Assembly (NCBI RefSeq): GCF_015461845.1
Contig: NZ_JACOPW010000003.1
Coordinates: 372,001-436,000 of the forward strand
DNA: 64,000 bases
DNA from: Pseudomonas mucoides
Lineage (GTDB): Bacteria; Pseudomonadota; Gammaproteobacteria; Pseudomonadales; Pseudomonadaceae
Direction: 5' to 3'
Part shown: piece by piece, positions 27,879 to 38,741 of the stretch
How the letters are laid out: each line of letters begins with the position of its first letter
Numbering within the stretch: the first letter of the stretch is position 1
Position numbers and translations under genes: made by a program
The notes under the pieces: model-generated
Seen by the model: only the letters and a program-made list of their open reading frames with translations
Databases searched by the model: none
Told to the model about the DNA's origin: nothing

Positions 27879-28547
27879 ATGGCTTATCAGTTCGACTTTC
27901 TGCCGGTGGTGCAAAACACCGACCTGTTGCTGCACGGTGCGCTGTTCACCCTTGAGTTGACGGCCATTGGCGCTGTGCTCGGCGTCAGTCTGGGCATCGT
28001 CGGCGCGCAGGTACGGGCGTGGAATATTCGCCCGTTCTCGACGATTTTCGGGGTTTACGTCGAGCTGATCCGCAACACCCCGTTTCTGGTGCAGTTGTTT
28101 TTCATCTTTTTCGGATTGCCCTCCCTGGGTGTGCAGATTTCTGAATGGCAGGCCGCCGTGCTGGCGATGGTGATCAACCTGGGCGCCTATTCCACCGAGA
28201 TCATCCGTGCCGGCATCCAGGCGATTCCCCGGGGGCAGCTTGAAGCCGCAGCCGCCTTGGCGATGAACCGCTTCGAAGCGTTCCGCCACGTCGTCTTGCT
28301 GCCAGCCCTGGGCAAAGTCTGGCCGGCGCTGAGCAGCCAGATCATCATCGTCATGCTGGGTTCGGCCGTCTGCTCGCAGATCGCGACCGAAGAGTTGAGT
28401 TTCGCCGCCAACTTCATTCAATCGCGCAACTTCCGCGCCTTTGAAACCTATGCCCTGACCACCCTGCTCTACCTGTGCATGGCGCTCGTGATCCGCCAGT
28501 TACTGAACTGGATCGGGCGCCGCTACATCGCCAGGAGCAGCCAATGA
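27879..28547 (+). CDS. Amino-acid ABC transporter permease (first)
   Basis: 222-aa HisM/GlnP-type inner-membrane permease with about five helices and the EAA loop AIPRGQLEAAAALAMNRFEAF, which contacts the ATPase. N-terminal pattern LLLHGALFTLELTAIGAVLG and VELIRNTPFLVQLFFIFFGLP are standard. It follows the binding protein by 21 bases and overlaps the second permease by 4 bases. Confidence 0.93.
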   Translation: MAYQFDFLPVVQNTDLLLHGALFTLELTAIGAVLGVSLGIVGAQVRAWNIRPFSTIFGVYVELIRNTPFLVQLFFIFFGLPSLGVQISEWQAAVLAMVINLGAYSTEIIRAGIQAIPRGQLEAAAALAMNRFEAFRHVVLLPALGKVWPALSSQIIIVMLGSAVCSQIATEELSFAANFIQSRNFRAFETYALTTLLYLCMALVIRQLLNWIGRRYIARSSQ

Positions 28548-29194
28548 GCGATTTCACCTTTTGGGACGTCGTGCGCAACTTGCTCACGGGCCTGCAATGG
28601 ACCCTGGCGCTGTCGCTGGTGGCATTTATCGGCGGCGGCTTGATCGGTTTGCTGATCATGGTCATGCGCATTTCGAAAAAAGCCCTGCCGCGTAACATCG
28701 CCCGCACGTACATCGAGTTGTTCCAGGGCACGCCGCTGTTGATGCAGCTGTTCCTGGTGTTCTTCGGCGTCGCCTTGGCCGGTGTGGACATTTCGCCATG
28801 GATGGCGGCGGCGCTGGCCCTGACGCTGTTCACCAGCGCCTATCTGGCGGAAATCTGGCGCGGTTGCGTCGACTCGATCCCCAACGGCCAGTGGGAAGCA
28901 TCATCAAGCCTGGCGCTCAATCCGTTGGAGCAACTGCGTTACGTGATCCTGCCGCAAGCGCTGCGGATCGCCGTGGCGCCGACCGTGGGGTTTTCGGTGC
29001 AAGTGGTCAAGGGCACCGCCGTGACCTCCATCATCGGTTTCACCGAACTGACCAAGACCGGCGGCATGCTCGCCAACGCCACCTTCGAACCCTTCATGGT
29101 GTATGGCCTGGTTGCCCTCGGCTACTTCCTGCTCTGCTACCCCTTGTCCCTCAGCGCGCGCTACCTGGAAAGGAGACTGCATGCCTCTGCTTAG
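28544..29194 (+). CDS. Amino-acid ABC transporter permease (second)
   Basis: 216-aa partner permease. ATG 28544 overlaps the previous stop (ATGA); a frame from 28475 would lie inside the first permease. The EAA loop SIPNGQWEASSSLALNPLEQ and YIELFQGTPLLMQLFLVFFG are intact. It should form the heterodimeric channel with the product of 27879-28547. Overlaps the ATPase gene by 14 bases. Confidence 0.93.
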   Translation: MSDFTFWDVVRNLLTGLQWTLALSLVAFIGGGLIGLLIMVMRISKKALPRNIARTYIELFQGTPLLMQLFLVFFGVALAGVDISPWMAAALALTLFTSAYLAEIWRGCVDSIPNGQWEASSSLALNPLEQLRYVILPQALRIAVAPTVGFSVQVVKGTAVTSIIGFTELTKTGGMLANATFEPFMVYGLVALGYFLLCYPLSLSARYLERRLHASA

Positions 29195-29918
29195 AATTTC
29201 CGCCCTGCATAAATATTATGGCGATCACCATGTGCTCAAAGGCATCGACCTGAGCGTCGAGGAAGGCCAGGTGGTGGCGATCATCGGCCGTAGCGGCTCG
29301 GGCAAATCCACATTGTTGCGCACATTGAACGGCCTGGAGTCGATCAACGATGGCGTGATCGAAGTCGACGGCGAATACCTCGACGCCGCCCGCGCGGACT
29401 TTCGTAGCTTGCGGCAGAAAGTCGGCATGGTGTTCCAGCAATTCAACCTGTTTCCGCACCTGACCGTGGGCGAGAACGTCATGCTCGCGCCACAGGTGGT
29501 GCAGAAAGTACCGAAAGCCAAAGCAACCGAGCTGGCGCGGCAGATGCTGGAACGTGTCGGGCTGGGCGAAAAGTTTGACGCCTTCCCTGACCGGCTGTCC
29601 GGCGGGCAGCAACAGCGGGTGGCCATTGCACGGGCGCTGGCGATGTCGCCCAAGGTGTTGCTGTGCGATGAAATTACCTCGGCACTGGACCCTGAACTGG
29701 TCAATGAAGTGCTGAGCGTGGTTCGGCAACTGGCCAGGGATGGGATGACGCTGATCATGGTCACCCACGAAATGCGCTTTGCCCGGGAGGTAGGGGACAA
29801 GTTGGTGTTCATGCATCAGGGCAAGGTGCATGAGGTGGGGGATCCGAAAGTGCTGTTTGCCAATCCGCAGACGGCGGAGCTGGCGAATTTCATAGGGACG
29901 GTGGAAGCGGCAGGCTGA
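29181..29918 (+). CDS. Amino-acid ABC transporter ATP-binding protein
   Basis: 245-aa ATPase. ATG 29181 (MPLLRISALHKYYGDHHVLK) is preceded by AAAGGAGA; longer frames read inside the permease gene. Walker A GRSGSGKST, Q-loop VFQQFNLFPHLTVGENV, signature LSGGQQQRVAIARALA, Walker B LLCDEITSALDP and H-loop VTHEM are all present. It powers the importer with the two permeases before it and the family 3 binding protein. Confidence 0.95.
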   Translation: MPLLRISALHKYYGDHHVLKGIDLSVEEGQVVAIIGRSGSGKSTLLRTLNGLESINDGVIEVDGEYLDAARADFRSLRQKVGMVFQQFNLFPHLTVGENVMLAPQVVQKVPKAKATELARQMLERVGLGEKFDAFPDRLSGGQQQRVAIARALAMSPKVLLCDEITSALDPELVNEVLSVVRQLARDGMTLIMVTHEMRFAREVGDKLVFMHQGKVHEVGDPKVLFANPQTAELANFIGTVEAAG

Positions 29919-29937
29919 AGAATATTCAGGGCCTTCG

Positions 29938-30042
29938 AGGCCGCCTTCGCGGGCAAGCCCGCTCCCACAGGGTTCTCTGTTGGAACGCGATCATGTGCTC
30001 GACGCAAAAACCTGTGGGAGCGGGCTCGCCCGCGAAGAGGCC
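29938..30042. repeat. REP doublet (inverted REP pair)
   Basis: CTTCGCGGGCAAGCCCGCTC and the inverted copy GAGCGGGCTCGCCCGCGAAG flank about 60 bases, with CCCACAGG/CCTGTGGG extending the pairing. This is the classic Pseudomonas REP pair (REPIN) form. It follows the ABC importer operon. Between 30046 and 30163 lies the ppx upstream region. Confidence 0.85.
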
Positions 30043-30162
30043 ATCTGCAACGCCACGAATGCCCCCGCGATAAAAGATCGCAGCCTTCGGCAGCTCCTAC
30101 GCGTTGGCGCCAGCCTTTGATCGTGGCACGATGTCGAGGTTATCGACCGAGACCCCCTGACC

Positions 30163-31665
30163 ATGCCGCAATCCCAAGCCAAGAATCTGTCCCTGATCGC
30201 CGCAATCGACCTGGGCTCCAACAGCTTTCACATGGTCGTGGCCAAGGCCCAGAACGGCGAAATCCGTATTCTCGAGCGTCTCGGGGAGAAGGTTCAGCTG
30301 GCCGCCGGCATCGACGAAGAGCGCCATCTCAACGAAGAATCCATGCAACGCGGGCTCGACTGCCTCAAGCGCTTTGCCCAACTGATCAACGGCATGCCCA
30401 CGGGCGCCGTGCGGATCGTCGGCACCAACGCCCTGCGCGAGGCCCGTAACCGCGCCGAATTTATCCGCCGCGCCGAAGACATCCTCGGCCATCCGGTGGA
30501 AGTCATCTCCGGCCGTGAAGAAGCGCGCCTGATTTACCTCGGCGTGTCCCACACCCTCGCCGACACCCCGGGCAAACGCCTGGTGGCCGACATCGGCGGC
30601 GGCAGTACCGAGTTCATCATTGGCCAGCGCTTCGAGCCGCTGTTGCGCGAAAGCCTGCAAATGGGCTGCGTCAGCTACACCCAGCGCTATTTCAAGGACG
30701 GCAAGATCACCCCGGCCCGTTACGCCCAGGCGTACACCGCGGCACGGCTGGAGATCATGAGCATCGAGCACGCCCTGCACCGCCTGACCTGGGATGAAGC
30801 CATCGGCTCCTCGGGCACCATCCGCGCCATCGGCCTGGCGCTGAAGGCCGGCGGCCACGGCACGGGCGAGGTGAATGCTGAGGGCCTGGCCTGGCTCAAA
30901 CGCAAACTGATCAAGCTCGGCGACGTCGAGAAAATCGACTTTGACGGTATCAAGCCCGACCGCCGGGCGATTTTCCCGGCGGGTTTGGCAATCCTCGAGG
31001 CAATTTTCGACGCCCTCGAACTTCAGCGCATGGACCACTGCGAAGGCGCCCTGCGTGAAGGCGTGCTCTATGATCTACTGGGCCGTCATCACCACGAAGA
31101 CGTCCGTGAGCGCACGCTCAGCTCGCTGATGGAGCGTTATCACGTCGACCTGGAACAAGCGGCGCGGGTCGAGCGCAAGGCCCTACACGCCTTCGATCAA
31201 GTGGCCAAGGATTGGGACCTGGATGACGGTGTCTGGCGCGAACTGCTGGGCTGGGCCGCCAAGGTCCACGAAGTGGGCCTGGACATCGCTCACTATCAGT
31301 ATCACAAGCATGGCGCCTACCTGATCGAGCACTCGGACCTCGCCGGGTTCTCCCGCGAGGACCAGCAAATGCTCGCACTGCTGGTGCGCGGCCACCGACG
31401 CAACATTCCCAAGGACAAATTCGCCGAGTTCGGTGATGACGGCATCAAGCTGATTCGCCTGTGCGTGCTGCTGCGCTTTGCGATCCTGTTCCATCACATC
31501 CGCGGCACCCAGCAAATGCCTCAAGTGGAACTGCACGCCAATGGCAACAGCCTGGAGGTGGTGTTCCCGGACCAATGGCTGGACGAAAACCAACTGACCC
31601 AGGCCGACTTCGCCATCGAAGCGGAATGGCTCACCCGCGTCGACATTGTCCTGAACGCCCGCTGA
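30163..31665 (+). CDS. ppx: Exopolyphosphatase
   Basis: 500-aa Ppx/GppA phosphatase that removes terminal phosphate from polyphosphate chains. Actin-like ATPase motifs are [26 protein letters not shown] and [14 protein letters not shown]; the C-terminal half (about 310-500) is the HD-like helical domain. It is convergent with ppk, sharing the terminator at 31681-31712, so polyphosphate synthesis and breakdown genes face each other here. Ppx versus GppA is decided by this context. Confidence 0.94.
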   Translation: MPQSQAKNLSLIAAIDLGSNSFHMVVAKAQNGEIRILERLGEKVQLAAGIDEERHLNEESMQRGLDCLKRFAQLINGMPTGAVRIVGTNALREARNRAEFIRRAEDILGHPVEVISGREEARLIYLGVSHTLADTPGKRLVADIGGGSTEFIIGQRFEPLLRESLQMGCVSYTQRYFKDGKITPARYAQAYTAARLEIMSIEHALHRLTWDEAIGSSGTIRAIGLALKAGGHGTGEVNAEGLAWLKRKLIKLGDVEKIDFDGIKPDRRAIFPAGLAILEAIFDALELQRMDHCEGALREGVLYDLLGRHHHEDVRERTLSSLMERYHVDLEQAARVERKALHAFDQVAKDWDLDDGVWRELLGWAAKVHEVGLDIAHYQYHKHGAYLIEHSDLAGFSREDQQMLALLVRGHRRNIPKDKFAEFGDDGIKLIRLCVLLRFAILFHHIRGTQQMPQVELHANGNSLEVVFPDQWLDENQLTQADFAIEAEWLTRVDIVLNAR

Positions 31666-31680
31666 AAACCCGCTAAACGT

Positions 31681-31712
31681 AAAAAGGGCGATCCAATGGA
31701 TCGCCCTTTTTT
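31681..31712. terminator. Bidirectional terminator between ppx and ppk
   Basis: Stem GGGCGATCCA/TGGATCGCCC with AAAAA before and TTTTTT after lies between the convergent stops and can serve both strands. Confidence 0.9.
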
Positions 31713-31751
31713 GTGCCCGCGATTCAGCGAGCGACACACCTCCCCTGTGGG

Positions 31752-33980
31752 TTAGCGCACCGTCAGGATCGGGCTGCCCAAACGCTCCAACAAGGTTGCC
31801 TGCGCACTGCGCGGGTTCTGGTTGCCGGTTGGCGTGTTACGGATGTAACGACCGTCAGACTGCAGGCTCCAGCTGTGCGTGTTGTCGGTGAGGTACAGCT
31901 CCAGCTCTTTCTTGACCCGCACAATCAGCTTGCGACCTTCCACCGGGAAGCAGGTCTCGACGCGCTTGTCGAGGTTGCGCTCCATCCAGTCGGCACTGGA
32001 GAGGAACATCTGCTCGTCGCCGCCATTGAGGAAGTAGAAGACCCGGGTGTGCTCCAGAAAACGGCCGATGATCGAGCGCACGTGGATGTTGTGCGAAACC
32101 CCGGCGATGCCCGGACGCAAGCAGCACATGCCGCGTACGACGAGGTCGATGCGCACGCCCGACTGGCTGGCCTTGTACAGCGCGCGGATGATCTTCGGAT
32201 CGGTCAGCGAGTTGAACTTGGCGATGATGTGCGCCGGTTTGCCGTCGAGGGCAAACTGAGTCTCCCGGGCAATCATGTCGAGCATGCCCTTCTTCAGCGT
32301 GAACGGCGCATGCAGCAGCTTCTTCATGCGCAGGGTCTTGCCCATGCCGATCAGCTGGCTGAACAGTTTGCCGACGTCTTCGCACAAGGCGTCGTCGGAG
32401 GTCAGCAGGCTGTAGTCGGTGTAGAGGCGCGCGTTGCCGGCGTGATAGTTGCCTGTGCCCAAGTGCGCGTAACGGACGATTTCCCCCGCCTCGCGACGCA
32501 GGATCAGCATCATCTTGGCGTGGGTCTTGAAACCCACCACGCCGTAGATCACCACCGCACCGGCCGCTTGCAGACGGCTGGCCAGTTGCAGGTTCGACTC
32601 TTCGTCAAAGCGTGCGCGCAATTCGATCACCGCCGTGACCTCTTTGCCGTTACGCGCGGCATCCACCAGCGCATCGACGATTTCCGAGTTGGCGCCCGAA
32701 CGGTACAGGGTCTGGCGCACGGCCAGAACGTGCGGGTCCTTGGCGGCCTGACGCAGCAGGTCGACCACCGGGGTAAACGATTCGAACGGGTGCAACAGCA
32801 GGATGTCCTGCTTGCTGATCACGCTGAAGATGTTCTCGCTGTTTTGCAGCAGTTTCGGGATCTGTGGCGTGAATGGCAGGTATTGCAGCTCGCGCTGGCT
32901 GTCCAGGCCGGTGATGCTGAACAGACGCGTCAGGTTCACCGGACCGTTGACCTGATACAGCTCGGACTCGCTCAGGTTGAATTGCTTGAGCAGGTAGTCC
33001 GACAGGTGTTTCGGGCAGGTATCCGCCACTTCCAGACGCACCGCGTCACCGTAGCGACGCGAGAACAACTCACCGCGCAGTGCGCGGGCCAGGTCTTCCA
33101 CATCCTCGGAATCCAGCGCCAGGTCGGCGTTTCGGGTCAGACGGAACTGATAGCAGCCCTTGACCTTCATGCCCTGGAACAAGTCATCAGCGTGAGCGTG
33201 GATCATCGACGACAGGAACACATAGTTGTCGCCGGCGCCGCCGACCTCTTCCGGCACCTTGATCACTCGCGGCAGCAGGCGCGGTGCCGGGATGATCGCC
33301 AGACCGGAATCGCGACCGAAGGCGTCGATGCCTTCGAGTTCGACGATGAAGTTCAGGCTCTTGTTCACCAGCAACGGGAACGGGTGCGTCGGGTCGAGGC
33401 CGATCGGGGTGATGATCGGCGCGATCTCGTCGCGAAAATAACGGCGGACCCAGGTCTTGAGCTTGGTAGTCCAATAACGACGACGGATGAAGCGGACCTG
33501 ATGTTTCTCCAGTTCCGGCAACAGAATGTCGTTGAGGATCGCGTACTGGCGGTCAACGTGACCGTGCACCAGCTCGCTGATGCGGGCCAGGGCCTGATGC
33601 GGTTGCAGGCCATCGGCGCCGGCTTGTTCACGGGCGAAGGTGATCTGCTTCTTCAGGCCGGCCACACGAATTTCGAAGAACTCGTCCAGGTTGCTGGAGA
33701 AGATCAGCAGAAATTTCAGCCGTTCCAGCAAAGGATAGGACTCATCCAGCGCCTGTTCCAGCACGCGGATGTTGAATTGCAGTTGCGAGAGCTCGCGGTG
33801 GATGTACAGGCTGCTGTCATCCAGACCGGGAATGGCAATCGCCGGCGCCGCGGCTGCGACAGCGGTTTCGGCCACCACCGCAGGCGGAGCAGGCTCCAGC
33901 TCCGGCGGGGTTTCGGCGATTTGCTCGACCAGGGGTTGAGCCTCTTTTACGGCAACTTCAGTGAGTCCTTCGGTATTCAT
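31752..33980 (-). CDS. ppk: Polyphosphate kinase 1
   Basis: 742-aa enzyme that makes polyphosphate from ATP. After an Ala/Pro/Glu-rich N-terminal extension (about 1-55) come the N domain ([19 protein letters not shown]), the head domain and two phospholipase D-like catalytic domains. The phospho-acceptor His regions are [14 protein letters not shown] and [21 protein letters not shown]. It is the third member of a local phosphate/heme set: ppx convergent, hemB immediately upstream in the same direction (19 bases). Confidence 0.95.
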   Translation of the reverse strand: MNTEGLTEVAVKEAQPLVEQIAETPPELEPAPPAVVAETAVAAAAPAIAIPGLDDSSLYIHRELSQLQFNIRVLEQALDESYPLLERLKFLLIFSSNLDEFFEIRVAGLKKQITFAREQAGADGLQPHQALARISELVHGHVDRQYAILNDILLPELEKHQVRFIRRRYWTTKLKTWVRRYFRDEIAPIITPIGLDPTHPFPLLVNKSLNFIVELEGIDAFGRDSGLAIIPAPRLLPRVIKVPEEVGGAGDNYVFLSSMIHAHADDLFQGMKVKGCYQFRLTRNADLALDSEDVEDLARALRGELFSRRYGDAVRLEVADTCPKHLSDYLLKQFNLSESELYQVNGPVNLTRLFSITGLDSQRELQYLPFTPQIPKLLQNSENIFSVISKQDILLLHPFESFTPVVDLLRQAAKDPHVLAVRQTLYRSGANSEIVDALVDAARNGKEVTAVIELRARFDEESNLQLASRLQAAGAVVIYGVVGFKTHAKMMLILRREAGEIVRYAHLGTGNYHAGNARLYTDYSLLTSDDALCEDVGKLFSQLIGMGKTLRMKKLLHAPFTLKKGMLDMIARETQFALDGKPAHIIAKFNSLTDPKIIRALYKASQSGVRIDLVVRGMCCLRPGIAGVSHNIHVRSIIGRFLEHTRVFYFLNGGDEQMFLSSADWMERNLDKRVETCFPVEGRKLIVRVKKELELYLTDNTHSWSLQSDGRYIRNTPTGNQNPRSAQATLLERLGSPILTVR

Positions 33981-33998
33981 GGAATGTTCCTGGGAGGG

Positions 33999-35033
<1,035 letters not shown>

Positions 35034-35106
35034 TTACGGGCGAGCGTGACAGTTATAAGCGGCCATTATGACGAACGTATTACAGTTATGTGCACCCCTG
35101 TGACTA

Positions 35107-35376
35107 GGGGGCGTTCTCAATTAGTTCCCCCCCCCCCCGCGTTGTCGCCTTAAAGCGGGCCAGGCAAGACGCAGGCCGCTGGGAATGGTTGTTCCCTTTC
35201 CAAGGCCTGCAACGCAGCCTGGCCCGCTTTAAGGCACAACCCGAAGGGCCGGGGCTGCTGTTGTGCAGGGCTGCGTTGCTCGAAGCTTATTTGGAATGAC
35301 CCAACCGCGCTTCTCGCGCCTTGACCTGCACAGCAGCAGACCCGGCGCGGTGGGGAAACTGATTGAGAACGCCCCC
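35107..35376. mobile_element. 270-bp MITE with nested inverted repeats, TA target duplication
   Basis: Terminal inverted repeats GGGGGCGTTCTCAAT (35107-35121) and ATTGAGAACGCCCCC (35362-35376) are perfect and are flanked on both sides by TA (35105-35106, 35377-35378), as left by IS630/Tc1-mariner type transposition. Inside are two further hairpin arms: 35141-35165 pairs with 35217-35240 (GTTGT...CCAGGC), and 35248-35269 pairs with 35325-35346 (GCCGGG...GCAGG, two mismatches). A run of 12 C lies at 35127-35138. No transposase is encoded. The whole could fold as a cloverleaf. It lies between hemB and dedA. Confidence 0.8.
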
Positions 35377-35491
35377 TATAGTCGCATTCCATTGTCGTTG
35401 TAGGAAATGTTCACGTCGAGACACATTTGGACACTTTCATGAATGTGCACGAAGGGTTAGGCTGCGCGTTCATTTCGCCAGCACCCAGACA

Positions 35492-36124
35492 ATGCTCCAA
35501 CAATTTCTGCATGACTTCGGCTACTTTGCCCTGTTTCTCGGCACGTTCTTCGAAGGCGAAACCATTCTTGTGCTCGCCGGCTTCCTCGCGTTCCGCGGAT
35601 ACATGGACATTAACCTGGTGGTAGTCGTGGCGTTCTTCGGCAGTTATGCCGGTGATCAGCTGTGGTACTTCCTGGGGCGCAAGCACGGGCGCAAACTGCT
35701 GGCCCGCAAGCCGCGCTGGCAGATGATGGGCGATCGGGCGCTGGAACATATCCGCAAACACCCGGACATCTGGGTGCTGAGCTTCCGCTTTGTCTACGGT
35801 TTACGCACGGTGATGCCGGTGGCCATCGGCCTGTCAGGCTATCCACCGGGACGTTATCTGCTGCTCAACGGCATTGGCGCGGCGGTCTGGGCGGCAGCCC
35901 TGGCGGCAGCGGCTTACCACTTTGGCGCCGTACTGGAAGGCATGCTCGGCAGCGTCAAGAAGTACGAACTGTGGGTGCTCGGCGCCTTGCTGGTACTGGG
36001 CCTGGGCCTGTGGCTGCGTCGGCGCTTCAAGAATGCCCGTCTGGCGAAAAAGATCTACGCCGACGAGCAAGCCCTGAAAGCCGCACGGGCTCACGCCGAA
36101 GTGCCTAAGACGCCAAACGAGTGA
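35492..36124 (+). CDS. DedA family membrane protein
   Basis: 210-aa integral membrane protein of the DedA/SNARE-associated (PF09335) family, thought to act in lipid carrier or undecaprenyl phosphate flipping. ATG 35492 gives the usual start MLQQFLHDFGYFALFLGTFF; the longer frame reads through the MITE. Family motifs FEGETILVLAGFLAF, and SFRFVYGLRTVMPVAIGLSG with the functional Arg residues, are present. A C-terminal basic/charged tail follows the last helix. Its 3' end overlaps the convergent desaturase gene by 20 bases. Confidence 0.9.
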   Translation: MLQQFLHDFGYFALFLGTFFEGETILVLAGFLAFRGYMDINLVVVVAFFGSYAGDQLWYFLGRKHGRKLLARKPRWQMMGDRALEHIRKHPDIWVLSFRFVYGLRTVMPVAIGLSGYPPGRYLLLNGIGAAVWAAALAAAAYHFGAVLEGMLGSVKKYELWVLGALLVLGLGLWLRRRFKNARLAKKIYADEQALKAARAHAEVPKTPNE

Positions 36125-37340
36125 AGCGGTTTCTGCAGCAGTAGAGACCGATAACGCTCAGCAGACTGTAGCTGAGCAGGCCGATCCAGCCCACTGCGCT
36201 GGCCGGCCACAGCCCTGCCAACGGCGCCAGCCACACCAACGGCACGTTCGATACCAACCTCAGCAGCTCCAGCTTCAACGCCCACGGGCGATTTTCCAGG
36301 GCCACGCCCAACGTAAACAATCCCAGCGCCACCGCGCTCCAGCCGAGCACCAACGCGGCGGTTGGCAGGCTGCGCTCCAGATTCATCAAGTAGCTGCCCA
36401 GCGCGATGTAAGTGCAGAACTGTAACGCCACATACAGTTGCTGACGCCCGTCCAGCGGCACCTCGAATTTGCGGAACAGGTTCAAGTCGGGCTTGTTCAT
36501 CGGGTACCTGGCCGCCACATCCGCCGGACGCCAACCGGTGCGCATGAACCAGATCCGCAGCTTGTCCCATGTGCGCTCGGCTCGCCGCGCGTCATTCCAC
36601 AACTGCACATAGAACTGCACGTTGGCCCACAGCGGATTCCAGCTTGCCAACGGCGTAGTCACCCCGAAAATCACCGGTTCGTTGTCGTCCTCTTCCTGGA
36701 ACGAGCCAAACAGACGGTCCCAAATAATGAACACCCCGCCGTAGTTGCGATCCATGTAGAGAGCGTTCTGCGCATGGTGAGCCCGATGATTGGACGGCGA
36801 CACGAAGAACCATTCGAACCAGCCGAGCTTGGGAATGTGCCTGGTATGGACCCAGAACTGATACAGCAGATTCAGCGCTGCGACGCTGACGAAGACCAGC
36901 AGCGGCACGCCGAGCACGGCCATCGGCAGGTAGAAAATCCAGCCCAGCAGGAAGCCGGTACTGGTCTGGCGCAAGGCCGTGGACAGGTTGTACTCCTCGC
37001 TCTGGTGATGCACCGAGTGCGCGGCCCAGAGGATATTGCGTTCGTGGCCCATGCGGTGCAGCCAGTAGTAGCAGAAGTCGTAGAGAAAAAAGGCCAGCAC
37101 CCAGACCCAGACGCTGTCGGCCGAGAGTTCGAACAGCGCCACATGCTCAAGGGCAAACCCGTAGGTCAGCAGCCCGACCCCCTTGGTCAACAAGCCCGTG
37201 GTGGTCGACAGCACACCGGTGCTCATGCTGTTGATCGCATCGGCCACGCGATAATGGCTGACTCCGCGCCAACGATCGGCCAGCAGTTCGACAGCGATCA
37301 GCACAATGAAAAACGGCACCGCATACAGAATGAAGTCCAT
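36105..37340 (-). CDS. Sterol desaturase/fatty acid hydroxylase family protein
   Basis: 411-aa di-iron membrane oxygenase. The eight-His motifs are seen in order: HRMGHE, HSVHHQSEEYN and, further on, NHRAHHAQN, separated by hydrophobic helices (about 70-95 and 150-175). The C-terminal 110 residues hold extra helices, longer than minimal family members. It would hydroxylate or desaturate a lipid chain in the inner membrane; the substrate is not identifiable. It is divergent from elbB and convergent with dedA. Confidence 0.87.
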   Translation of the reverse strand: MDFILYAVPFFIVLIAVELLADRWRGVSHYRVADAINSMSTGVLSTTTGLLTKGVGLLTYGFALEHVALFELSADSVWVWVLAFFLYDFCYYWLHRMGHERNILWAAHSVHHQSEEYNLSTALRQTSTGFLLGWIFYLPMAVLGVPLLVFVSVAALNLLYQFWVHTRHIPKLGWFEWFFVSPSNHRAHHAQNALYMDRNYGGVFIIWDRLFGSFQEEDDNEPVIFGVTTPLASWNPLWANVQFYVQLWNDARRAERTWDKLRIWFMRTGWRPADVAARYPMNKPDLNLFRKFEVPLDGRQQLYVALQFCTYIALGSYLMNLERSLPTAALVLGWSAVALGLFTLGVALENRPWALKLELLRLVSNVPLVWLAPLAGLWPASAVGWIGLLSYSLLSVIGLYCCRNRFTRLAS

Positions 37341-37455
37341 GACGCGCCCTGATCGGAATCTTGAGGACAGATGCTAGGTGTAGCCGCCCATTTACCCTAT
37401 GGCAACGAGCGACAAATTAGTGGACATTTAACGCCATGAATCTGGAGAACAACCC

Positions 37456-38124
37456 ATGAGCAAAAAAATTGCAGTGATCCTTTCCGGCTGTGGCGTGTAC
37501 GACGGCGCCGAGATCCACGAAAGCGTGATTACCCTGCTGAGACTGGACCAGCGTGGCGCACAGGTGCAGTGCTTTGCGCCGAACATCGCGCAATTGCATG
37601 TGATCAATCACCTGACCGGTGAGGAAATGCCCGAGTCGCGCAACGTATTGGTGGAATCGGCGCGGATCGCCCGGGGCAATATCAAGGACATTCGCGACGC
37701 CGACGTCGACGATTTTGATGCGTTGATCGTGCCCGGCGGATTTGGCTCGGCCAAGAACCTGTCGAACTTTGCGATTGAAGGCGCCGGTTGCACGGTGCAG
37801 CCGGATGTCCTGGCGCTGACCGAAGCCTTCGCTGAGGCGGGCAAACCGGTCGGGTTGATGTGCATATCGCCCGCGCTGGCGGCGAAGATCTACGGCCCGG
37901 GGGTGAACTGCACCATCGGCAACGACGCCGAGACCGCGGCAGCCATGAACAAAATGGGCGCGACGCATACTGACTGCGCCGTAACTGAAATCGTCGAGGA
38001 CAGGGCGCGCAAACTGGTGAGTACCCCAGCGTACATGCTGGCGCAAACCATCAGCGAAGCGGCGTCCGGTATCAACAAAATGGTCGACCGCGTCCTCGAA
38101 CTGACCCACGAAAACGAAGCCTGA
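37456..38124 (+). CDS. elbB: Glyoxalase ElbB (DJ-1/PfpI superfamily)
   Basis: 222-aa ElbB-like protein. The start MSKKIAVILSGCGVYDGAEI is highly typical, the nucleophile elbow is GLMCISPALAAKIYG with the conserved Cys, and the catalytic Glu lies in CGVYDGAEIHE. E. coli ElbB shows glyoxalase III-like activity and was linked to isoprenoid synthesis by genetics. It stands as a single gene, followed by a REP palindrome. Confidence 0.92.
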   Translation: MSKKIAVILSGCGVYDGAEIHESVITLLRLDQRGAQVQCFAPNIAQLHVINHLTGEEMPESRNVLVESARIARGNIKDIRDADVDDFDALIVPGGFGSAKNLSNFAIEGAGCTVQPDVLALTEAFAEAGKPVGLMCISPALAAKIYGPGVNCTIGNDAETAAAMNKMGATHTDCAVTEIVEDRARKLVSTPAYMLAQTISEAASGINKMVDRVLELTHENEA

Positions 38125-38131
38125 CCTCAAT

Positions 38132-38166
38132 CCACTGTGGGAGCGAGCAGGCTCGCTCCCACAGGG
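38132..38166. repeat. REP palindrome after elbB
   Basis: CTGTGGGAGCGAGC/GCTCGCTCCCACAG with a 2-base centre (38135-38164) forms a long hairpin between the convergent elbB and yaiI-like genes. It lacks a T tract, so it is a REP singlet rather than a terminator. Confidence 0.8.
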
Positions 38167-38179
38167 GTCGACGCAAGGC

Positions 38180-38635
38180 TCAGGGCTTACGGGTCAGCCG
38201 GGTGAGTATCCGGTCCAGTGCATTGGCGAACGCCTGCTTCTCGCGCTCGCCAAACGGTGCCGGGCCACCGCCCATCTGCCCTTGTTCACGCAAATCGGTG
38301 AACAGGTTGCGCACCGCTAGCCGATCACCCATGTTCTGTGCATCGAACTCCTTGCCTCGCGGGTCGAGTGCGGCCACGCCCTTCTTCACCAGGCGATCCG
38401 CCAATGGCACGTCGCTGCAAATCACCAGCTCACCCGGCACCGCATGCTCCACCAGGTAATCATCGGCGGCGTCCGGGCCACTCGGCACCACGATCAATTT
38501 CACCAGCGCCAGCCCCGGCTTGATCTGCGGCTGCCCCGCCACCAGCACCACTTCGTACTGGCGCTTGAGGGCGAATTTCACCACCAGATCCTTGGCCGCC
38601 CGAGGGCAGGCGTCAGCATCGATCCAGACTCGCAT
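38180..38635 (-). CDS. YaiI/YqxD family protein (UPF0178)
   Basis: 151-aa protein of the PIN-like NYN fold: start MRVWIDADACPRAAKDLVVK holds two of the conserved acidic residues, followed by VPSGPDAADDYLVEHAVPGE and ICSDVPLADRLVKKG. Two ATGs are adjacent (38638 and 38635); GAGG lies 5 and 8 bases before them, and I choose the inner one for the family start. A nuclease-like role is possible but not proven. Confidence 0.88.
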   Translation of the reverse strand: MRVWIDADACPRAAKDLVVKFALKRQYEVVLVAGQPQIKPGLALVKLIVVPSGPDAADDYLVEHAVPGELVICSDVPLADRLVKKGVAALDPRGKEFDAQNMGDRLAVRNLFTDLREQGQMGGGPAPFGEREKQAFANALDRILTRLTRKP

Positions 38636-38656
38636 CATGTTTTCCTCTTCAAAAAA

Positions 38657-38721
38657 ATCGCGGGCAAGCCACGCTCCCACAGGTTATACGCAATCCTGTG
38701 GGAGCGTGGTTTGCCCGCGAT
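38657..38721. repeat. Inverted REP pair upstream of yaiI-like gene
   Basis: ATCGCGGGCAAGCCACGCTC... (38657-38683) and its near-perfect inverted copy (38695-38721) are separated by 11 bases, giving a hairpin of about 27 bp. A close relative of the repeat at 29938-30042. Confidence 0.85.
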
Positions 38722-38741
38722 GATGAGCGCAGCGAATGCTG

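Noticed and set aside
35150..35392. 80-codon minus-strand frame in the MITE
   Set aside because: It consists wholly of the element's inverted repeats and has no relation to transposases that I can see.
38135..38164. Hairpin after elbB as a rho-independent terminator
   Set aside because: Long stem but no T tract on either side; it fits the REP family better.
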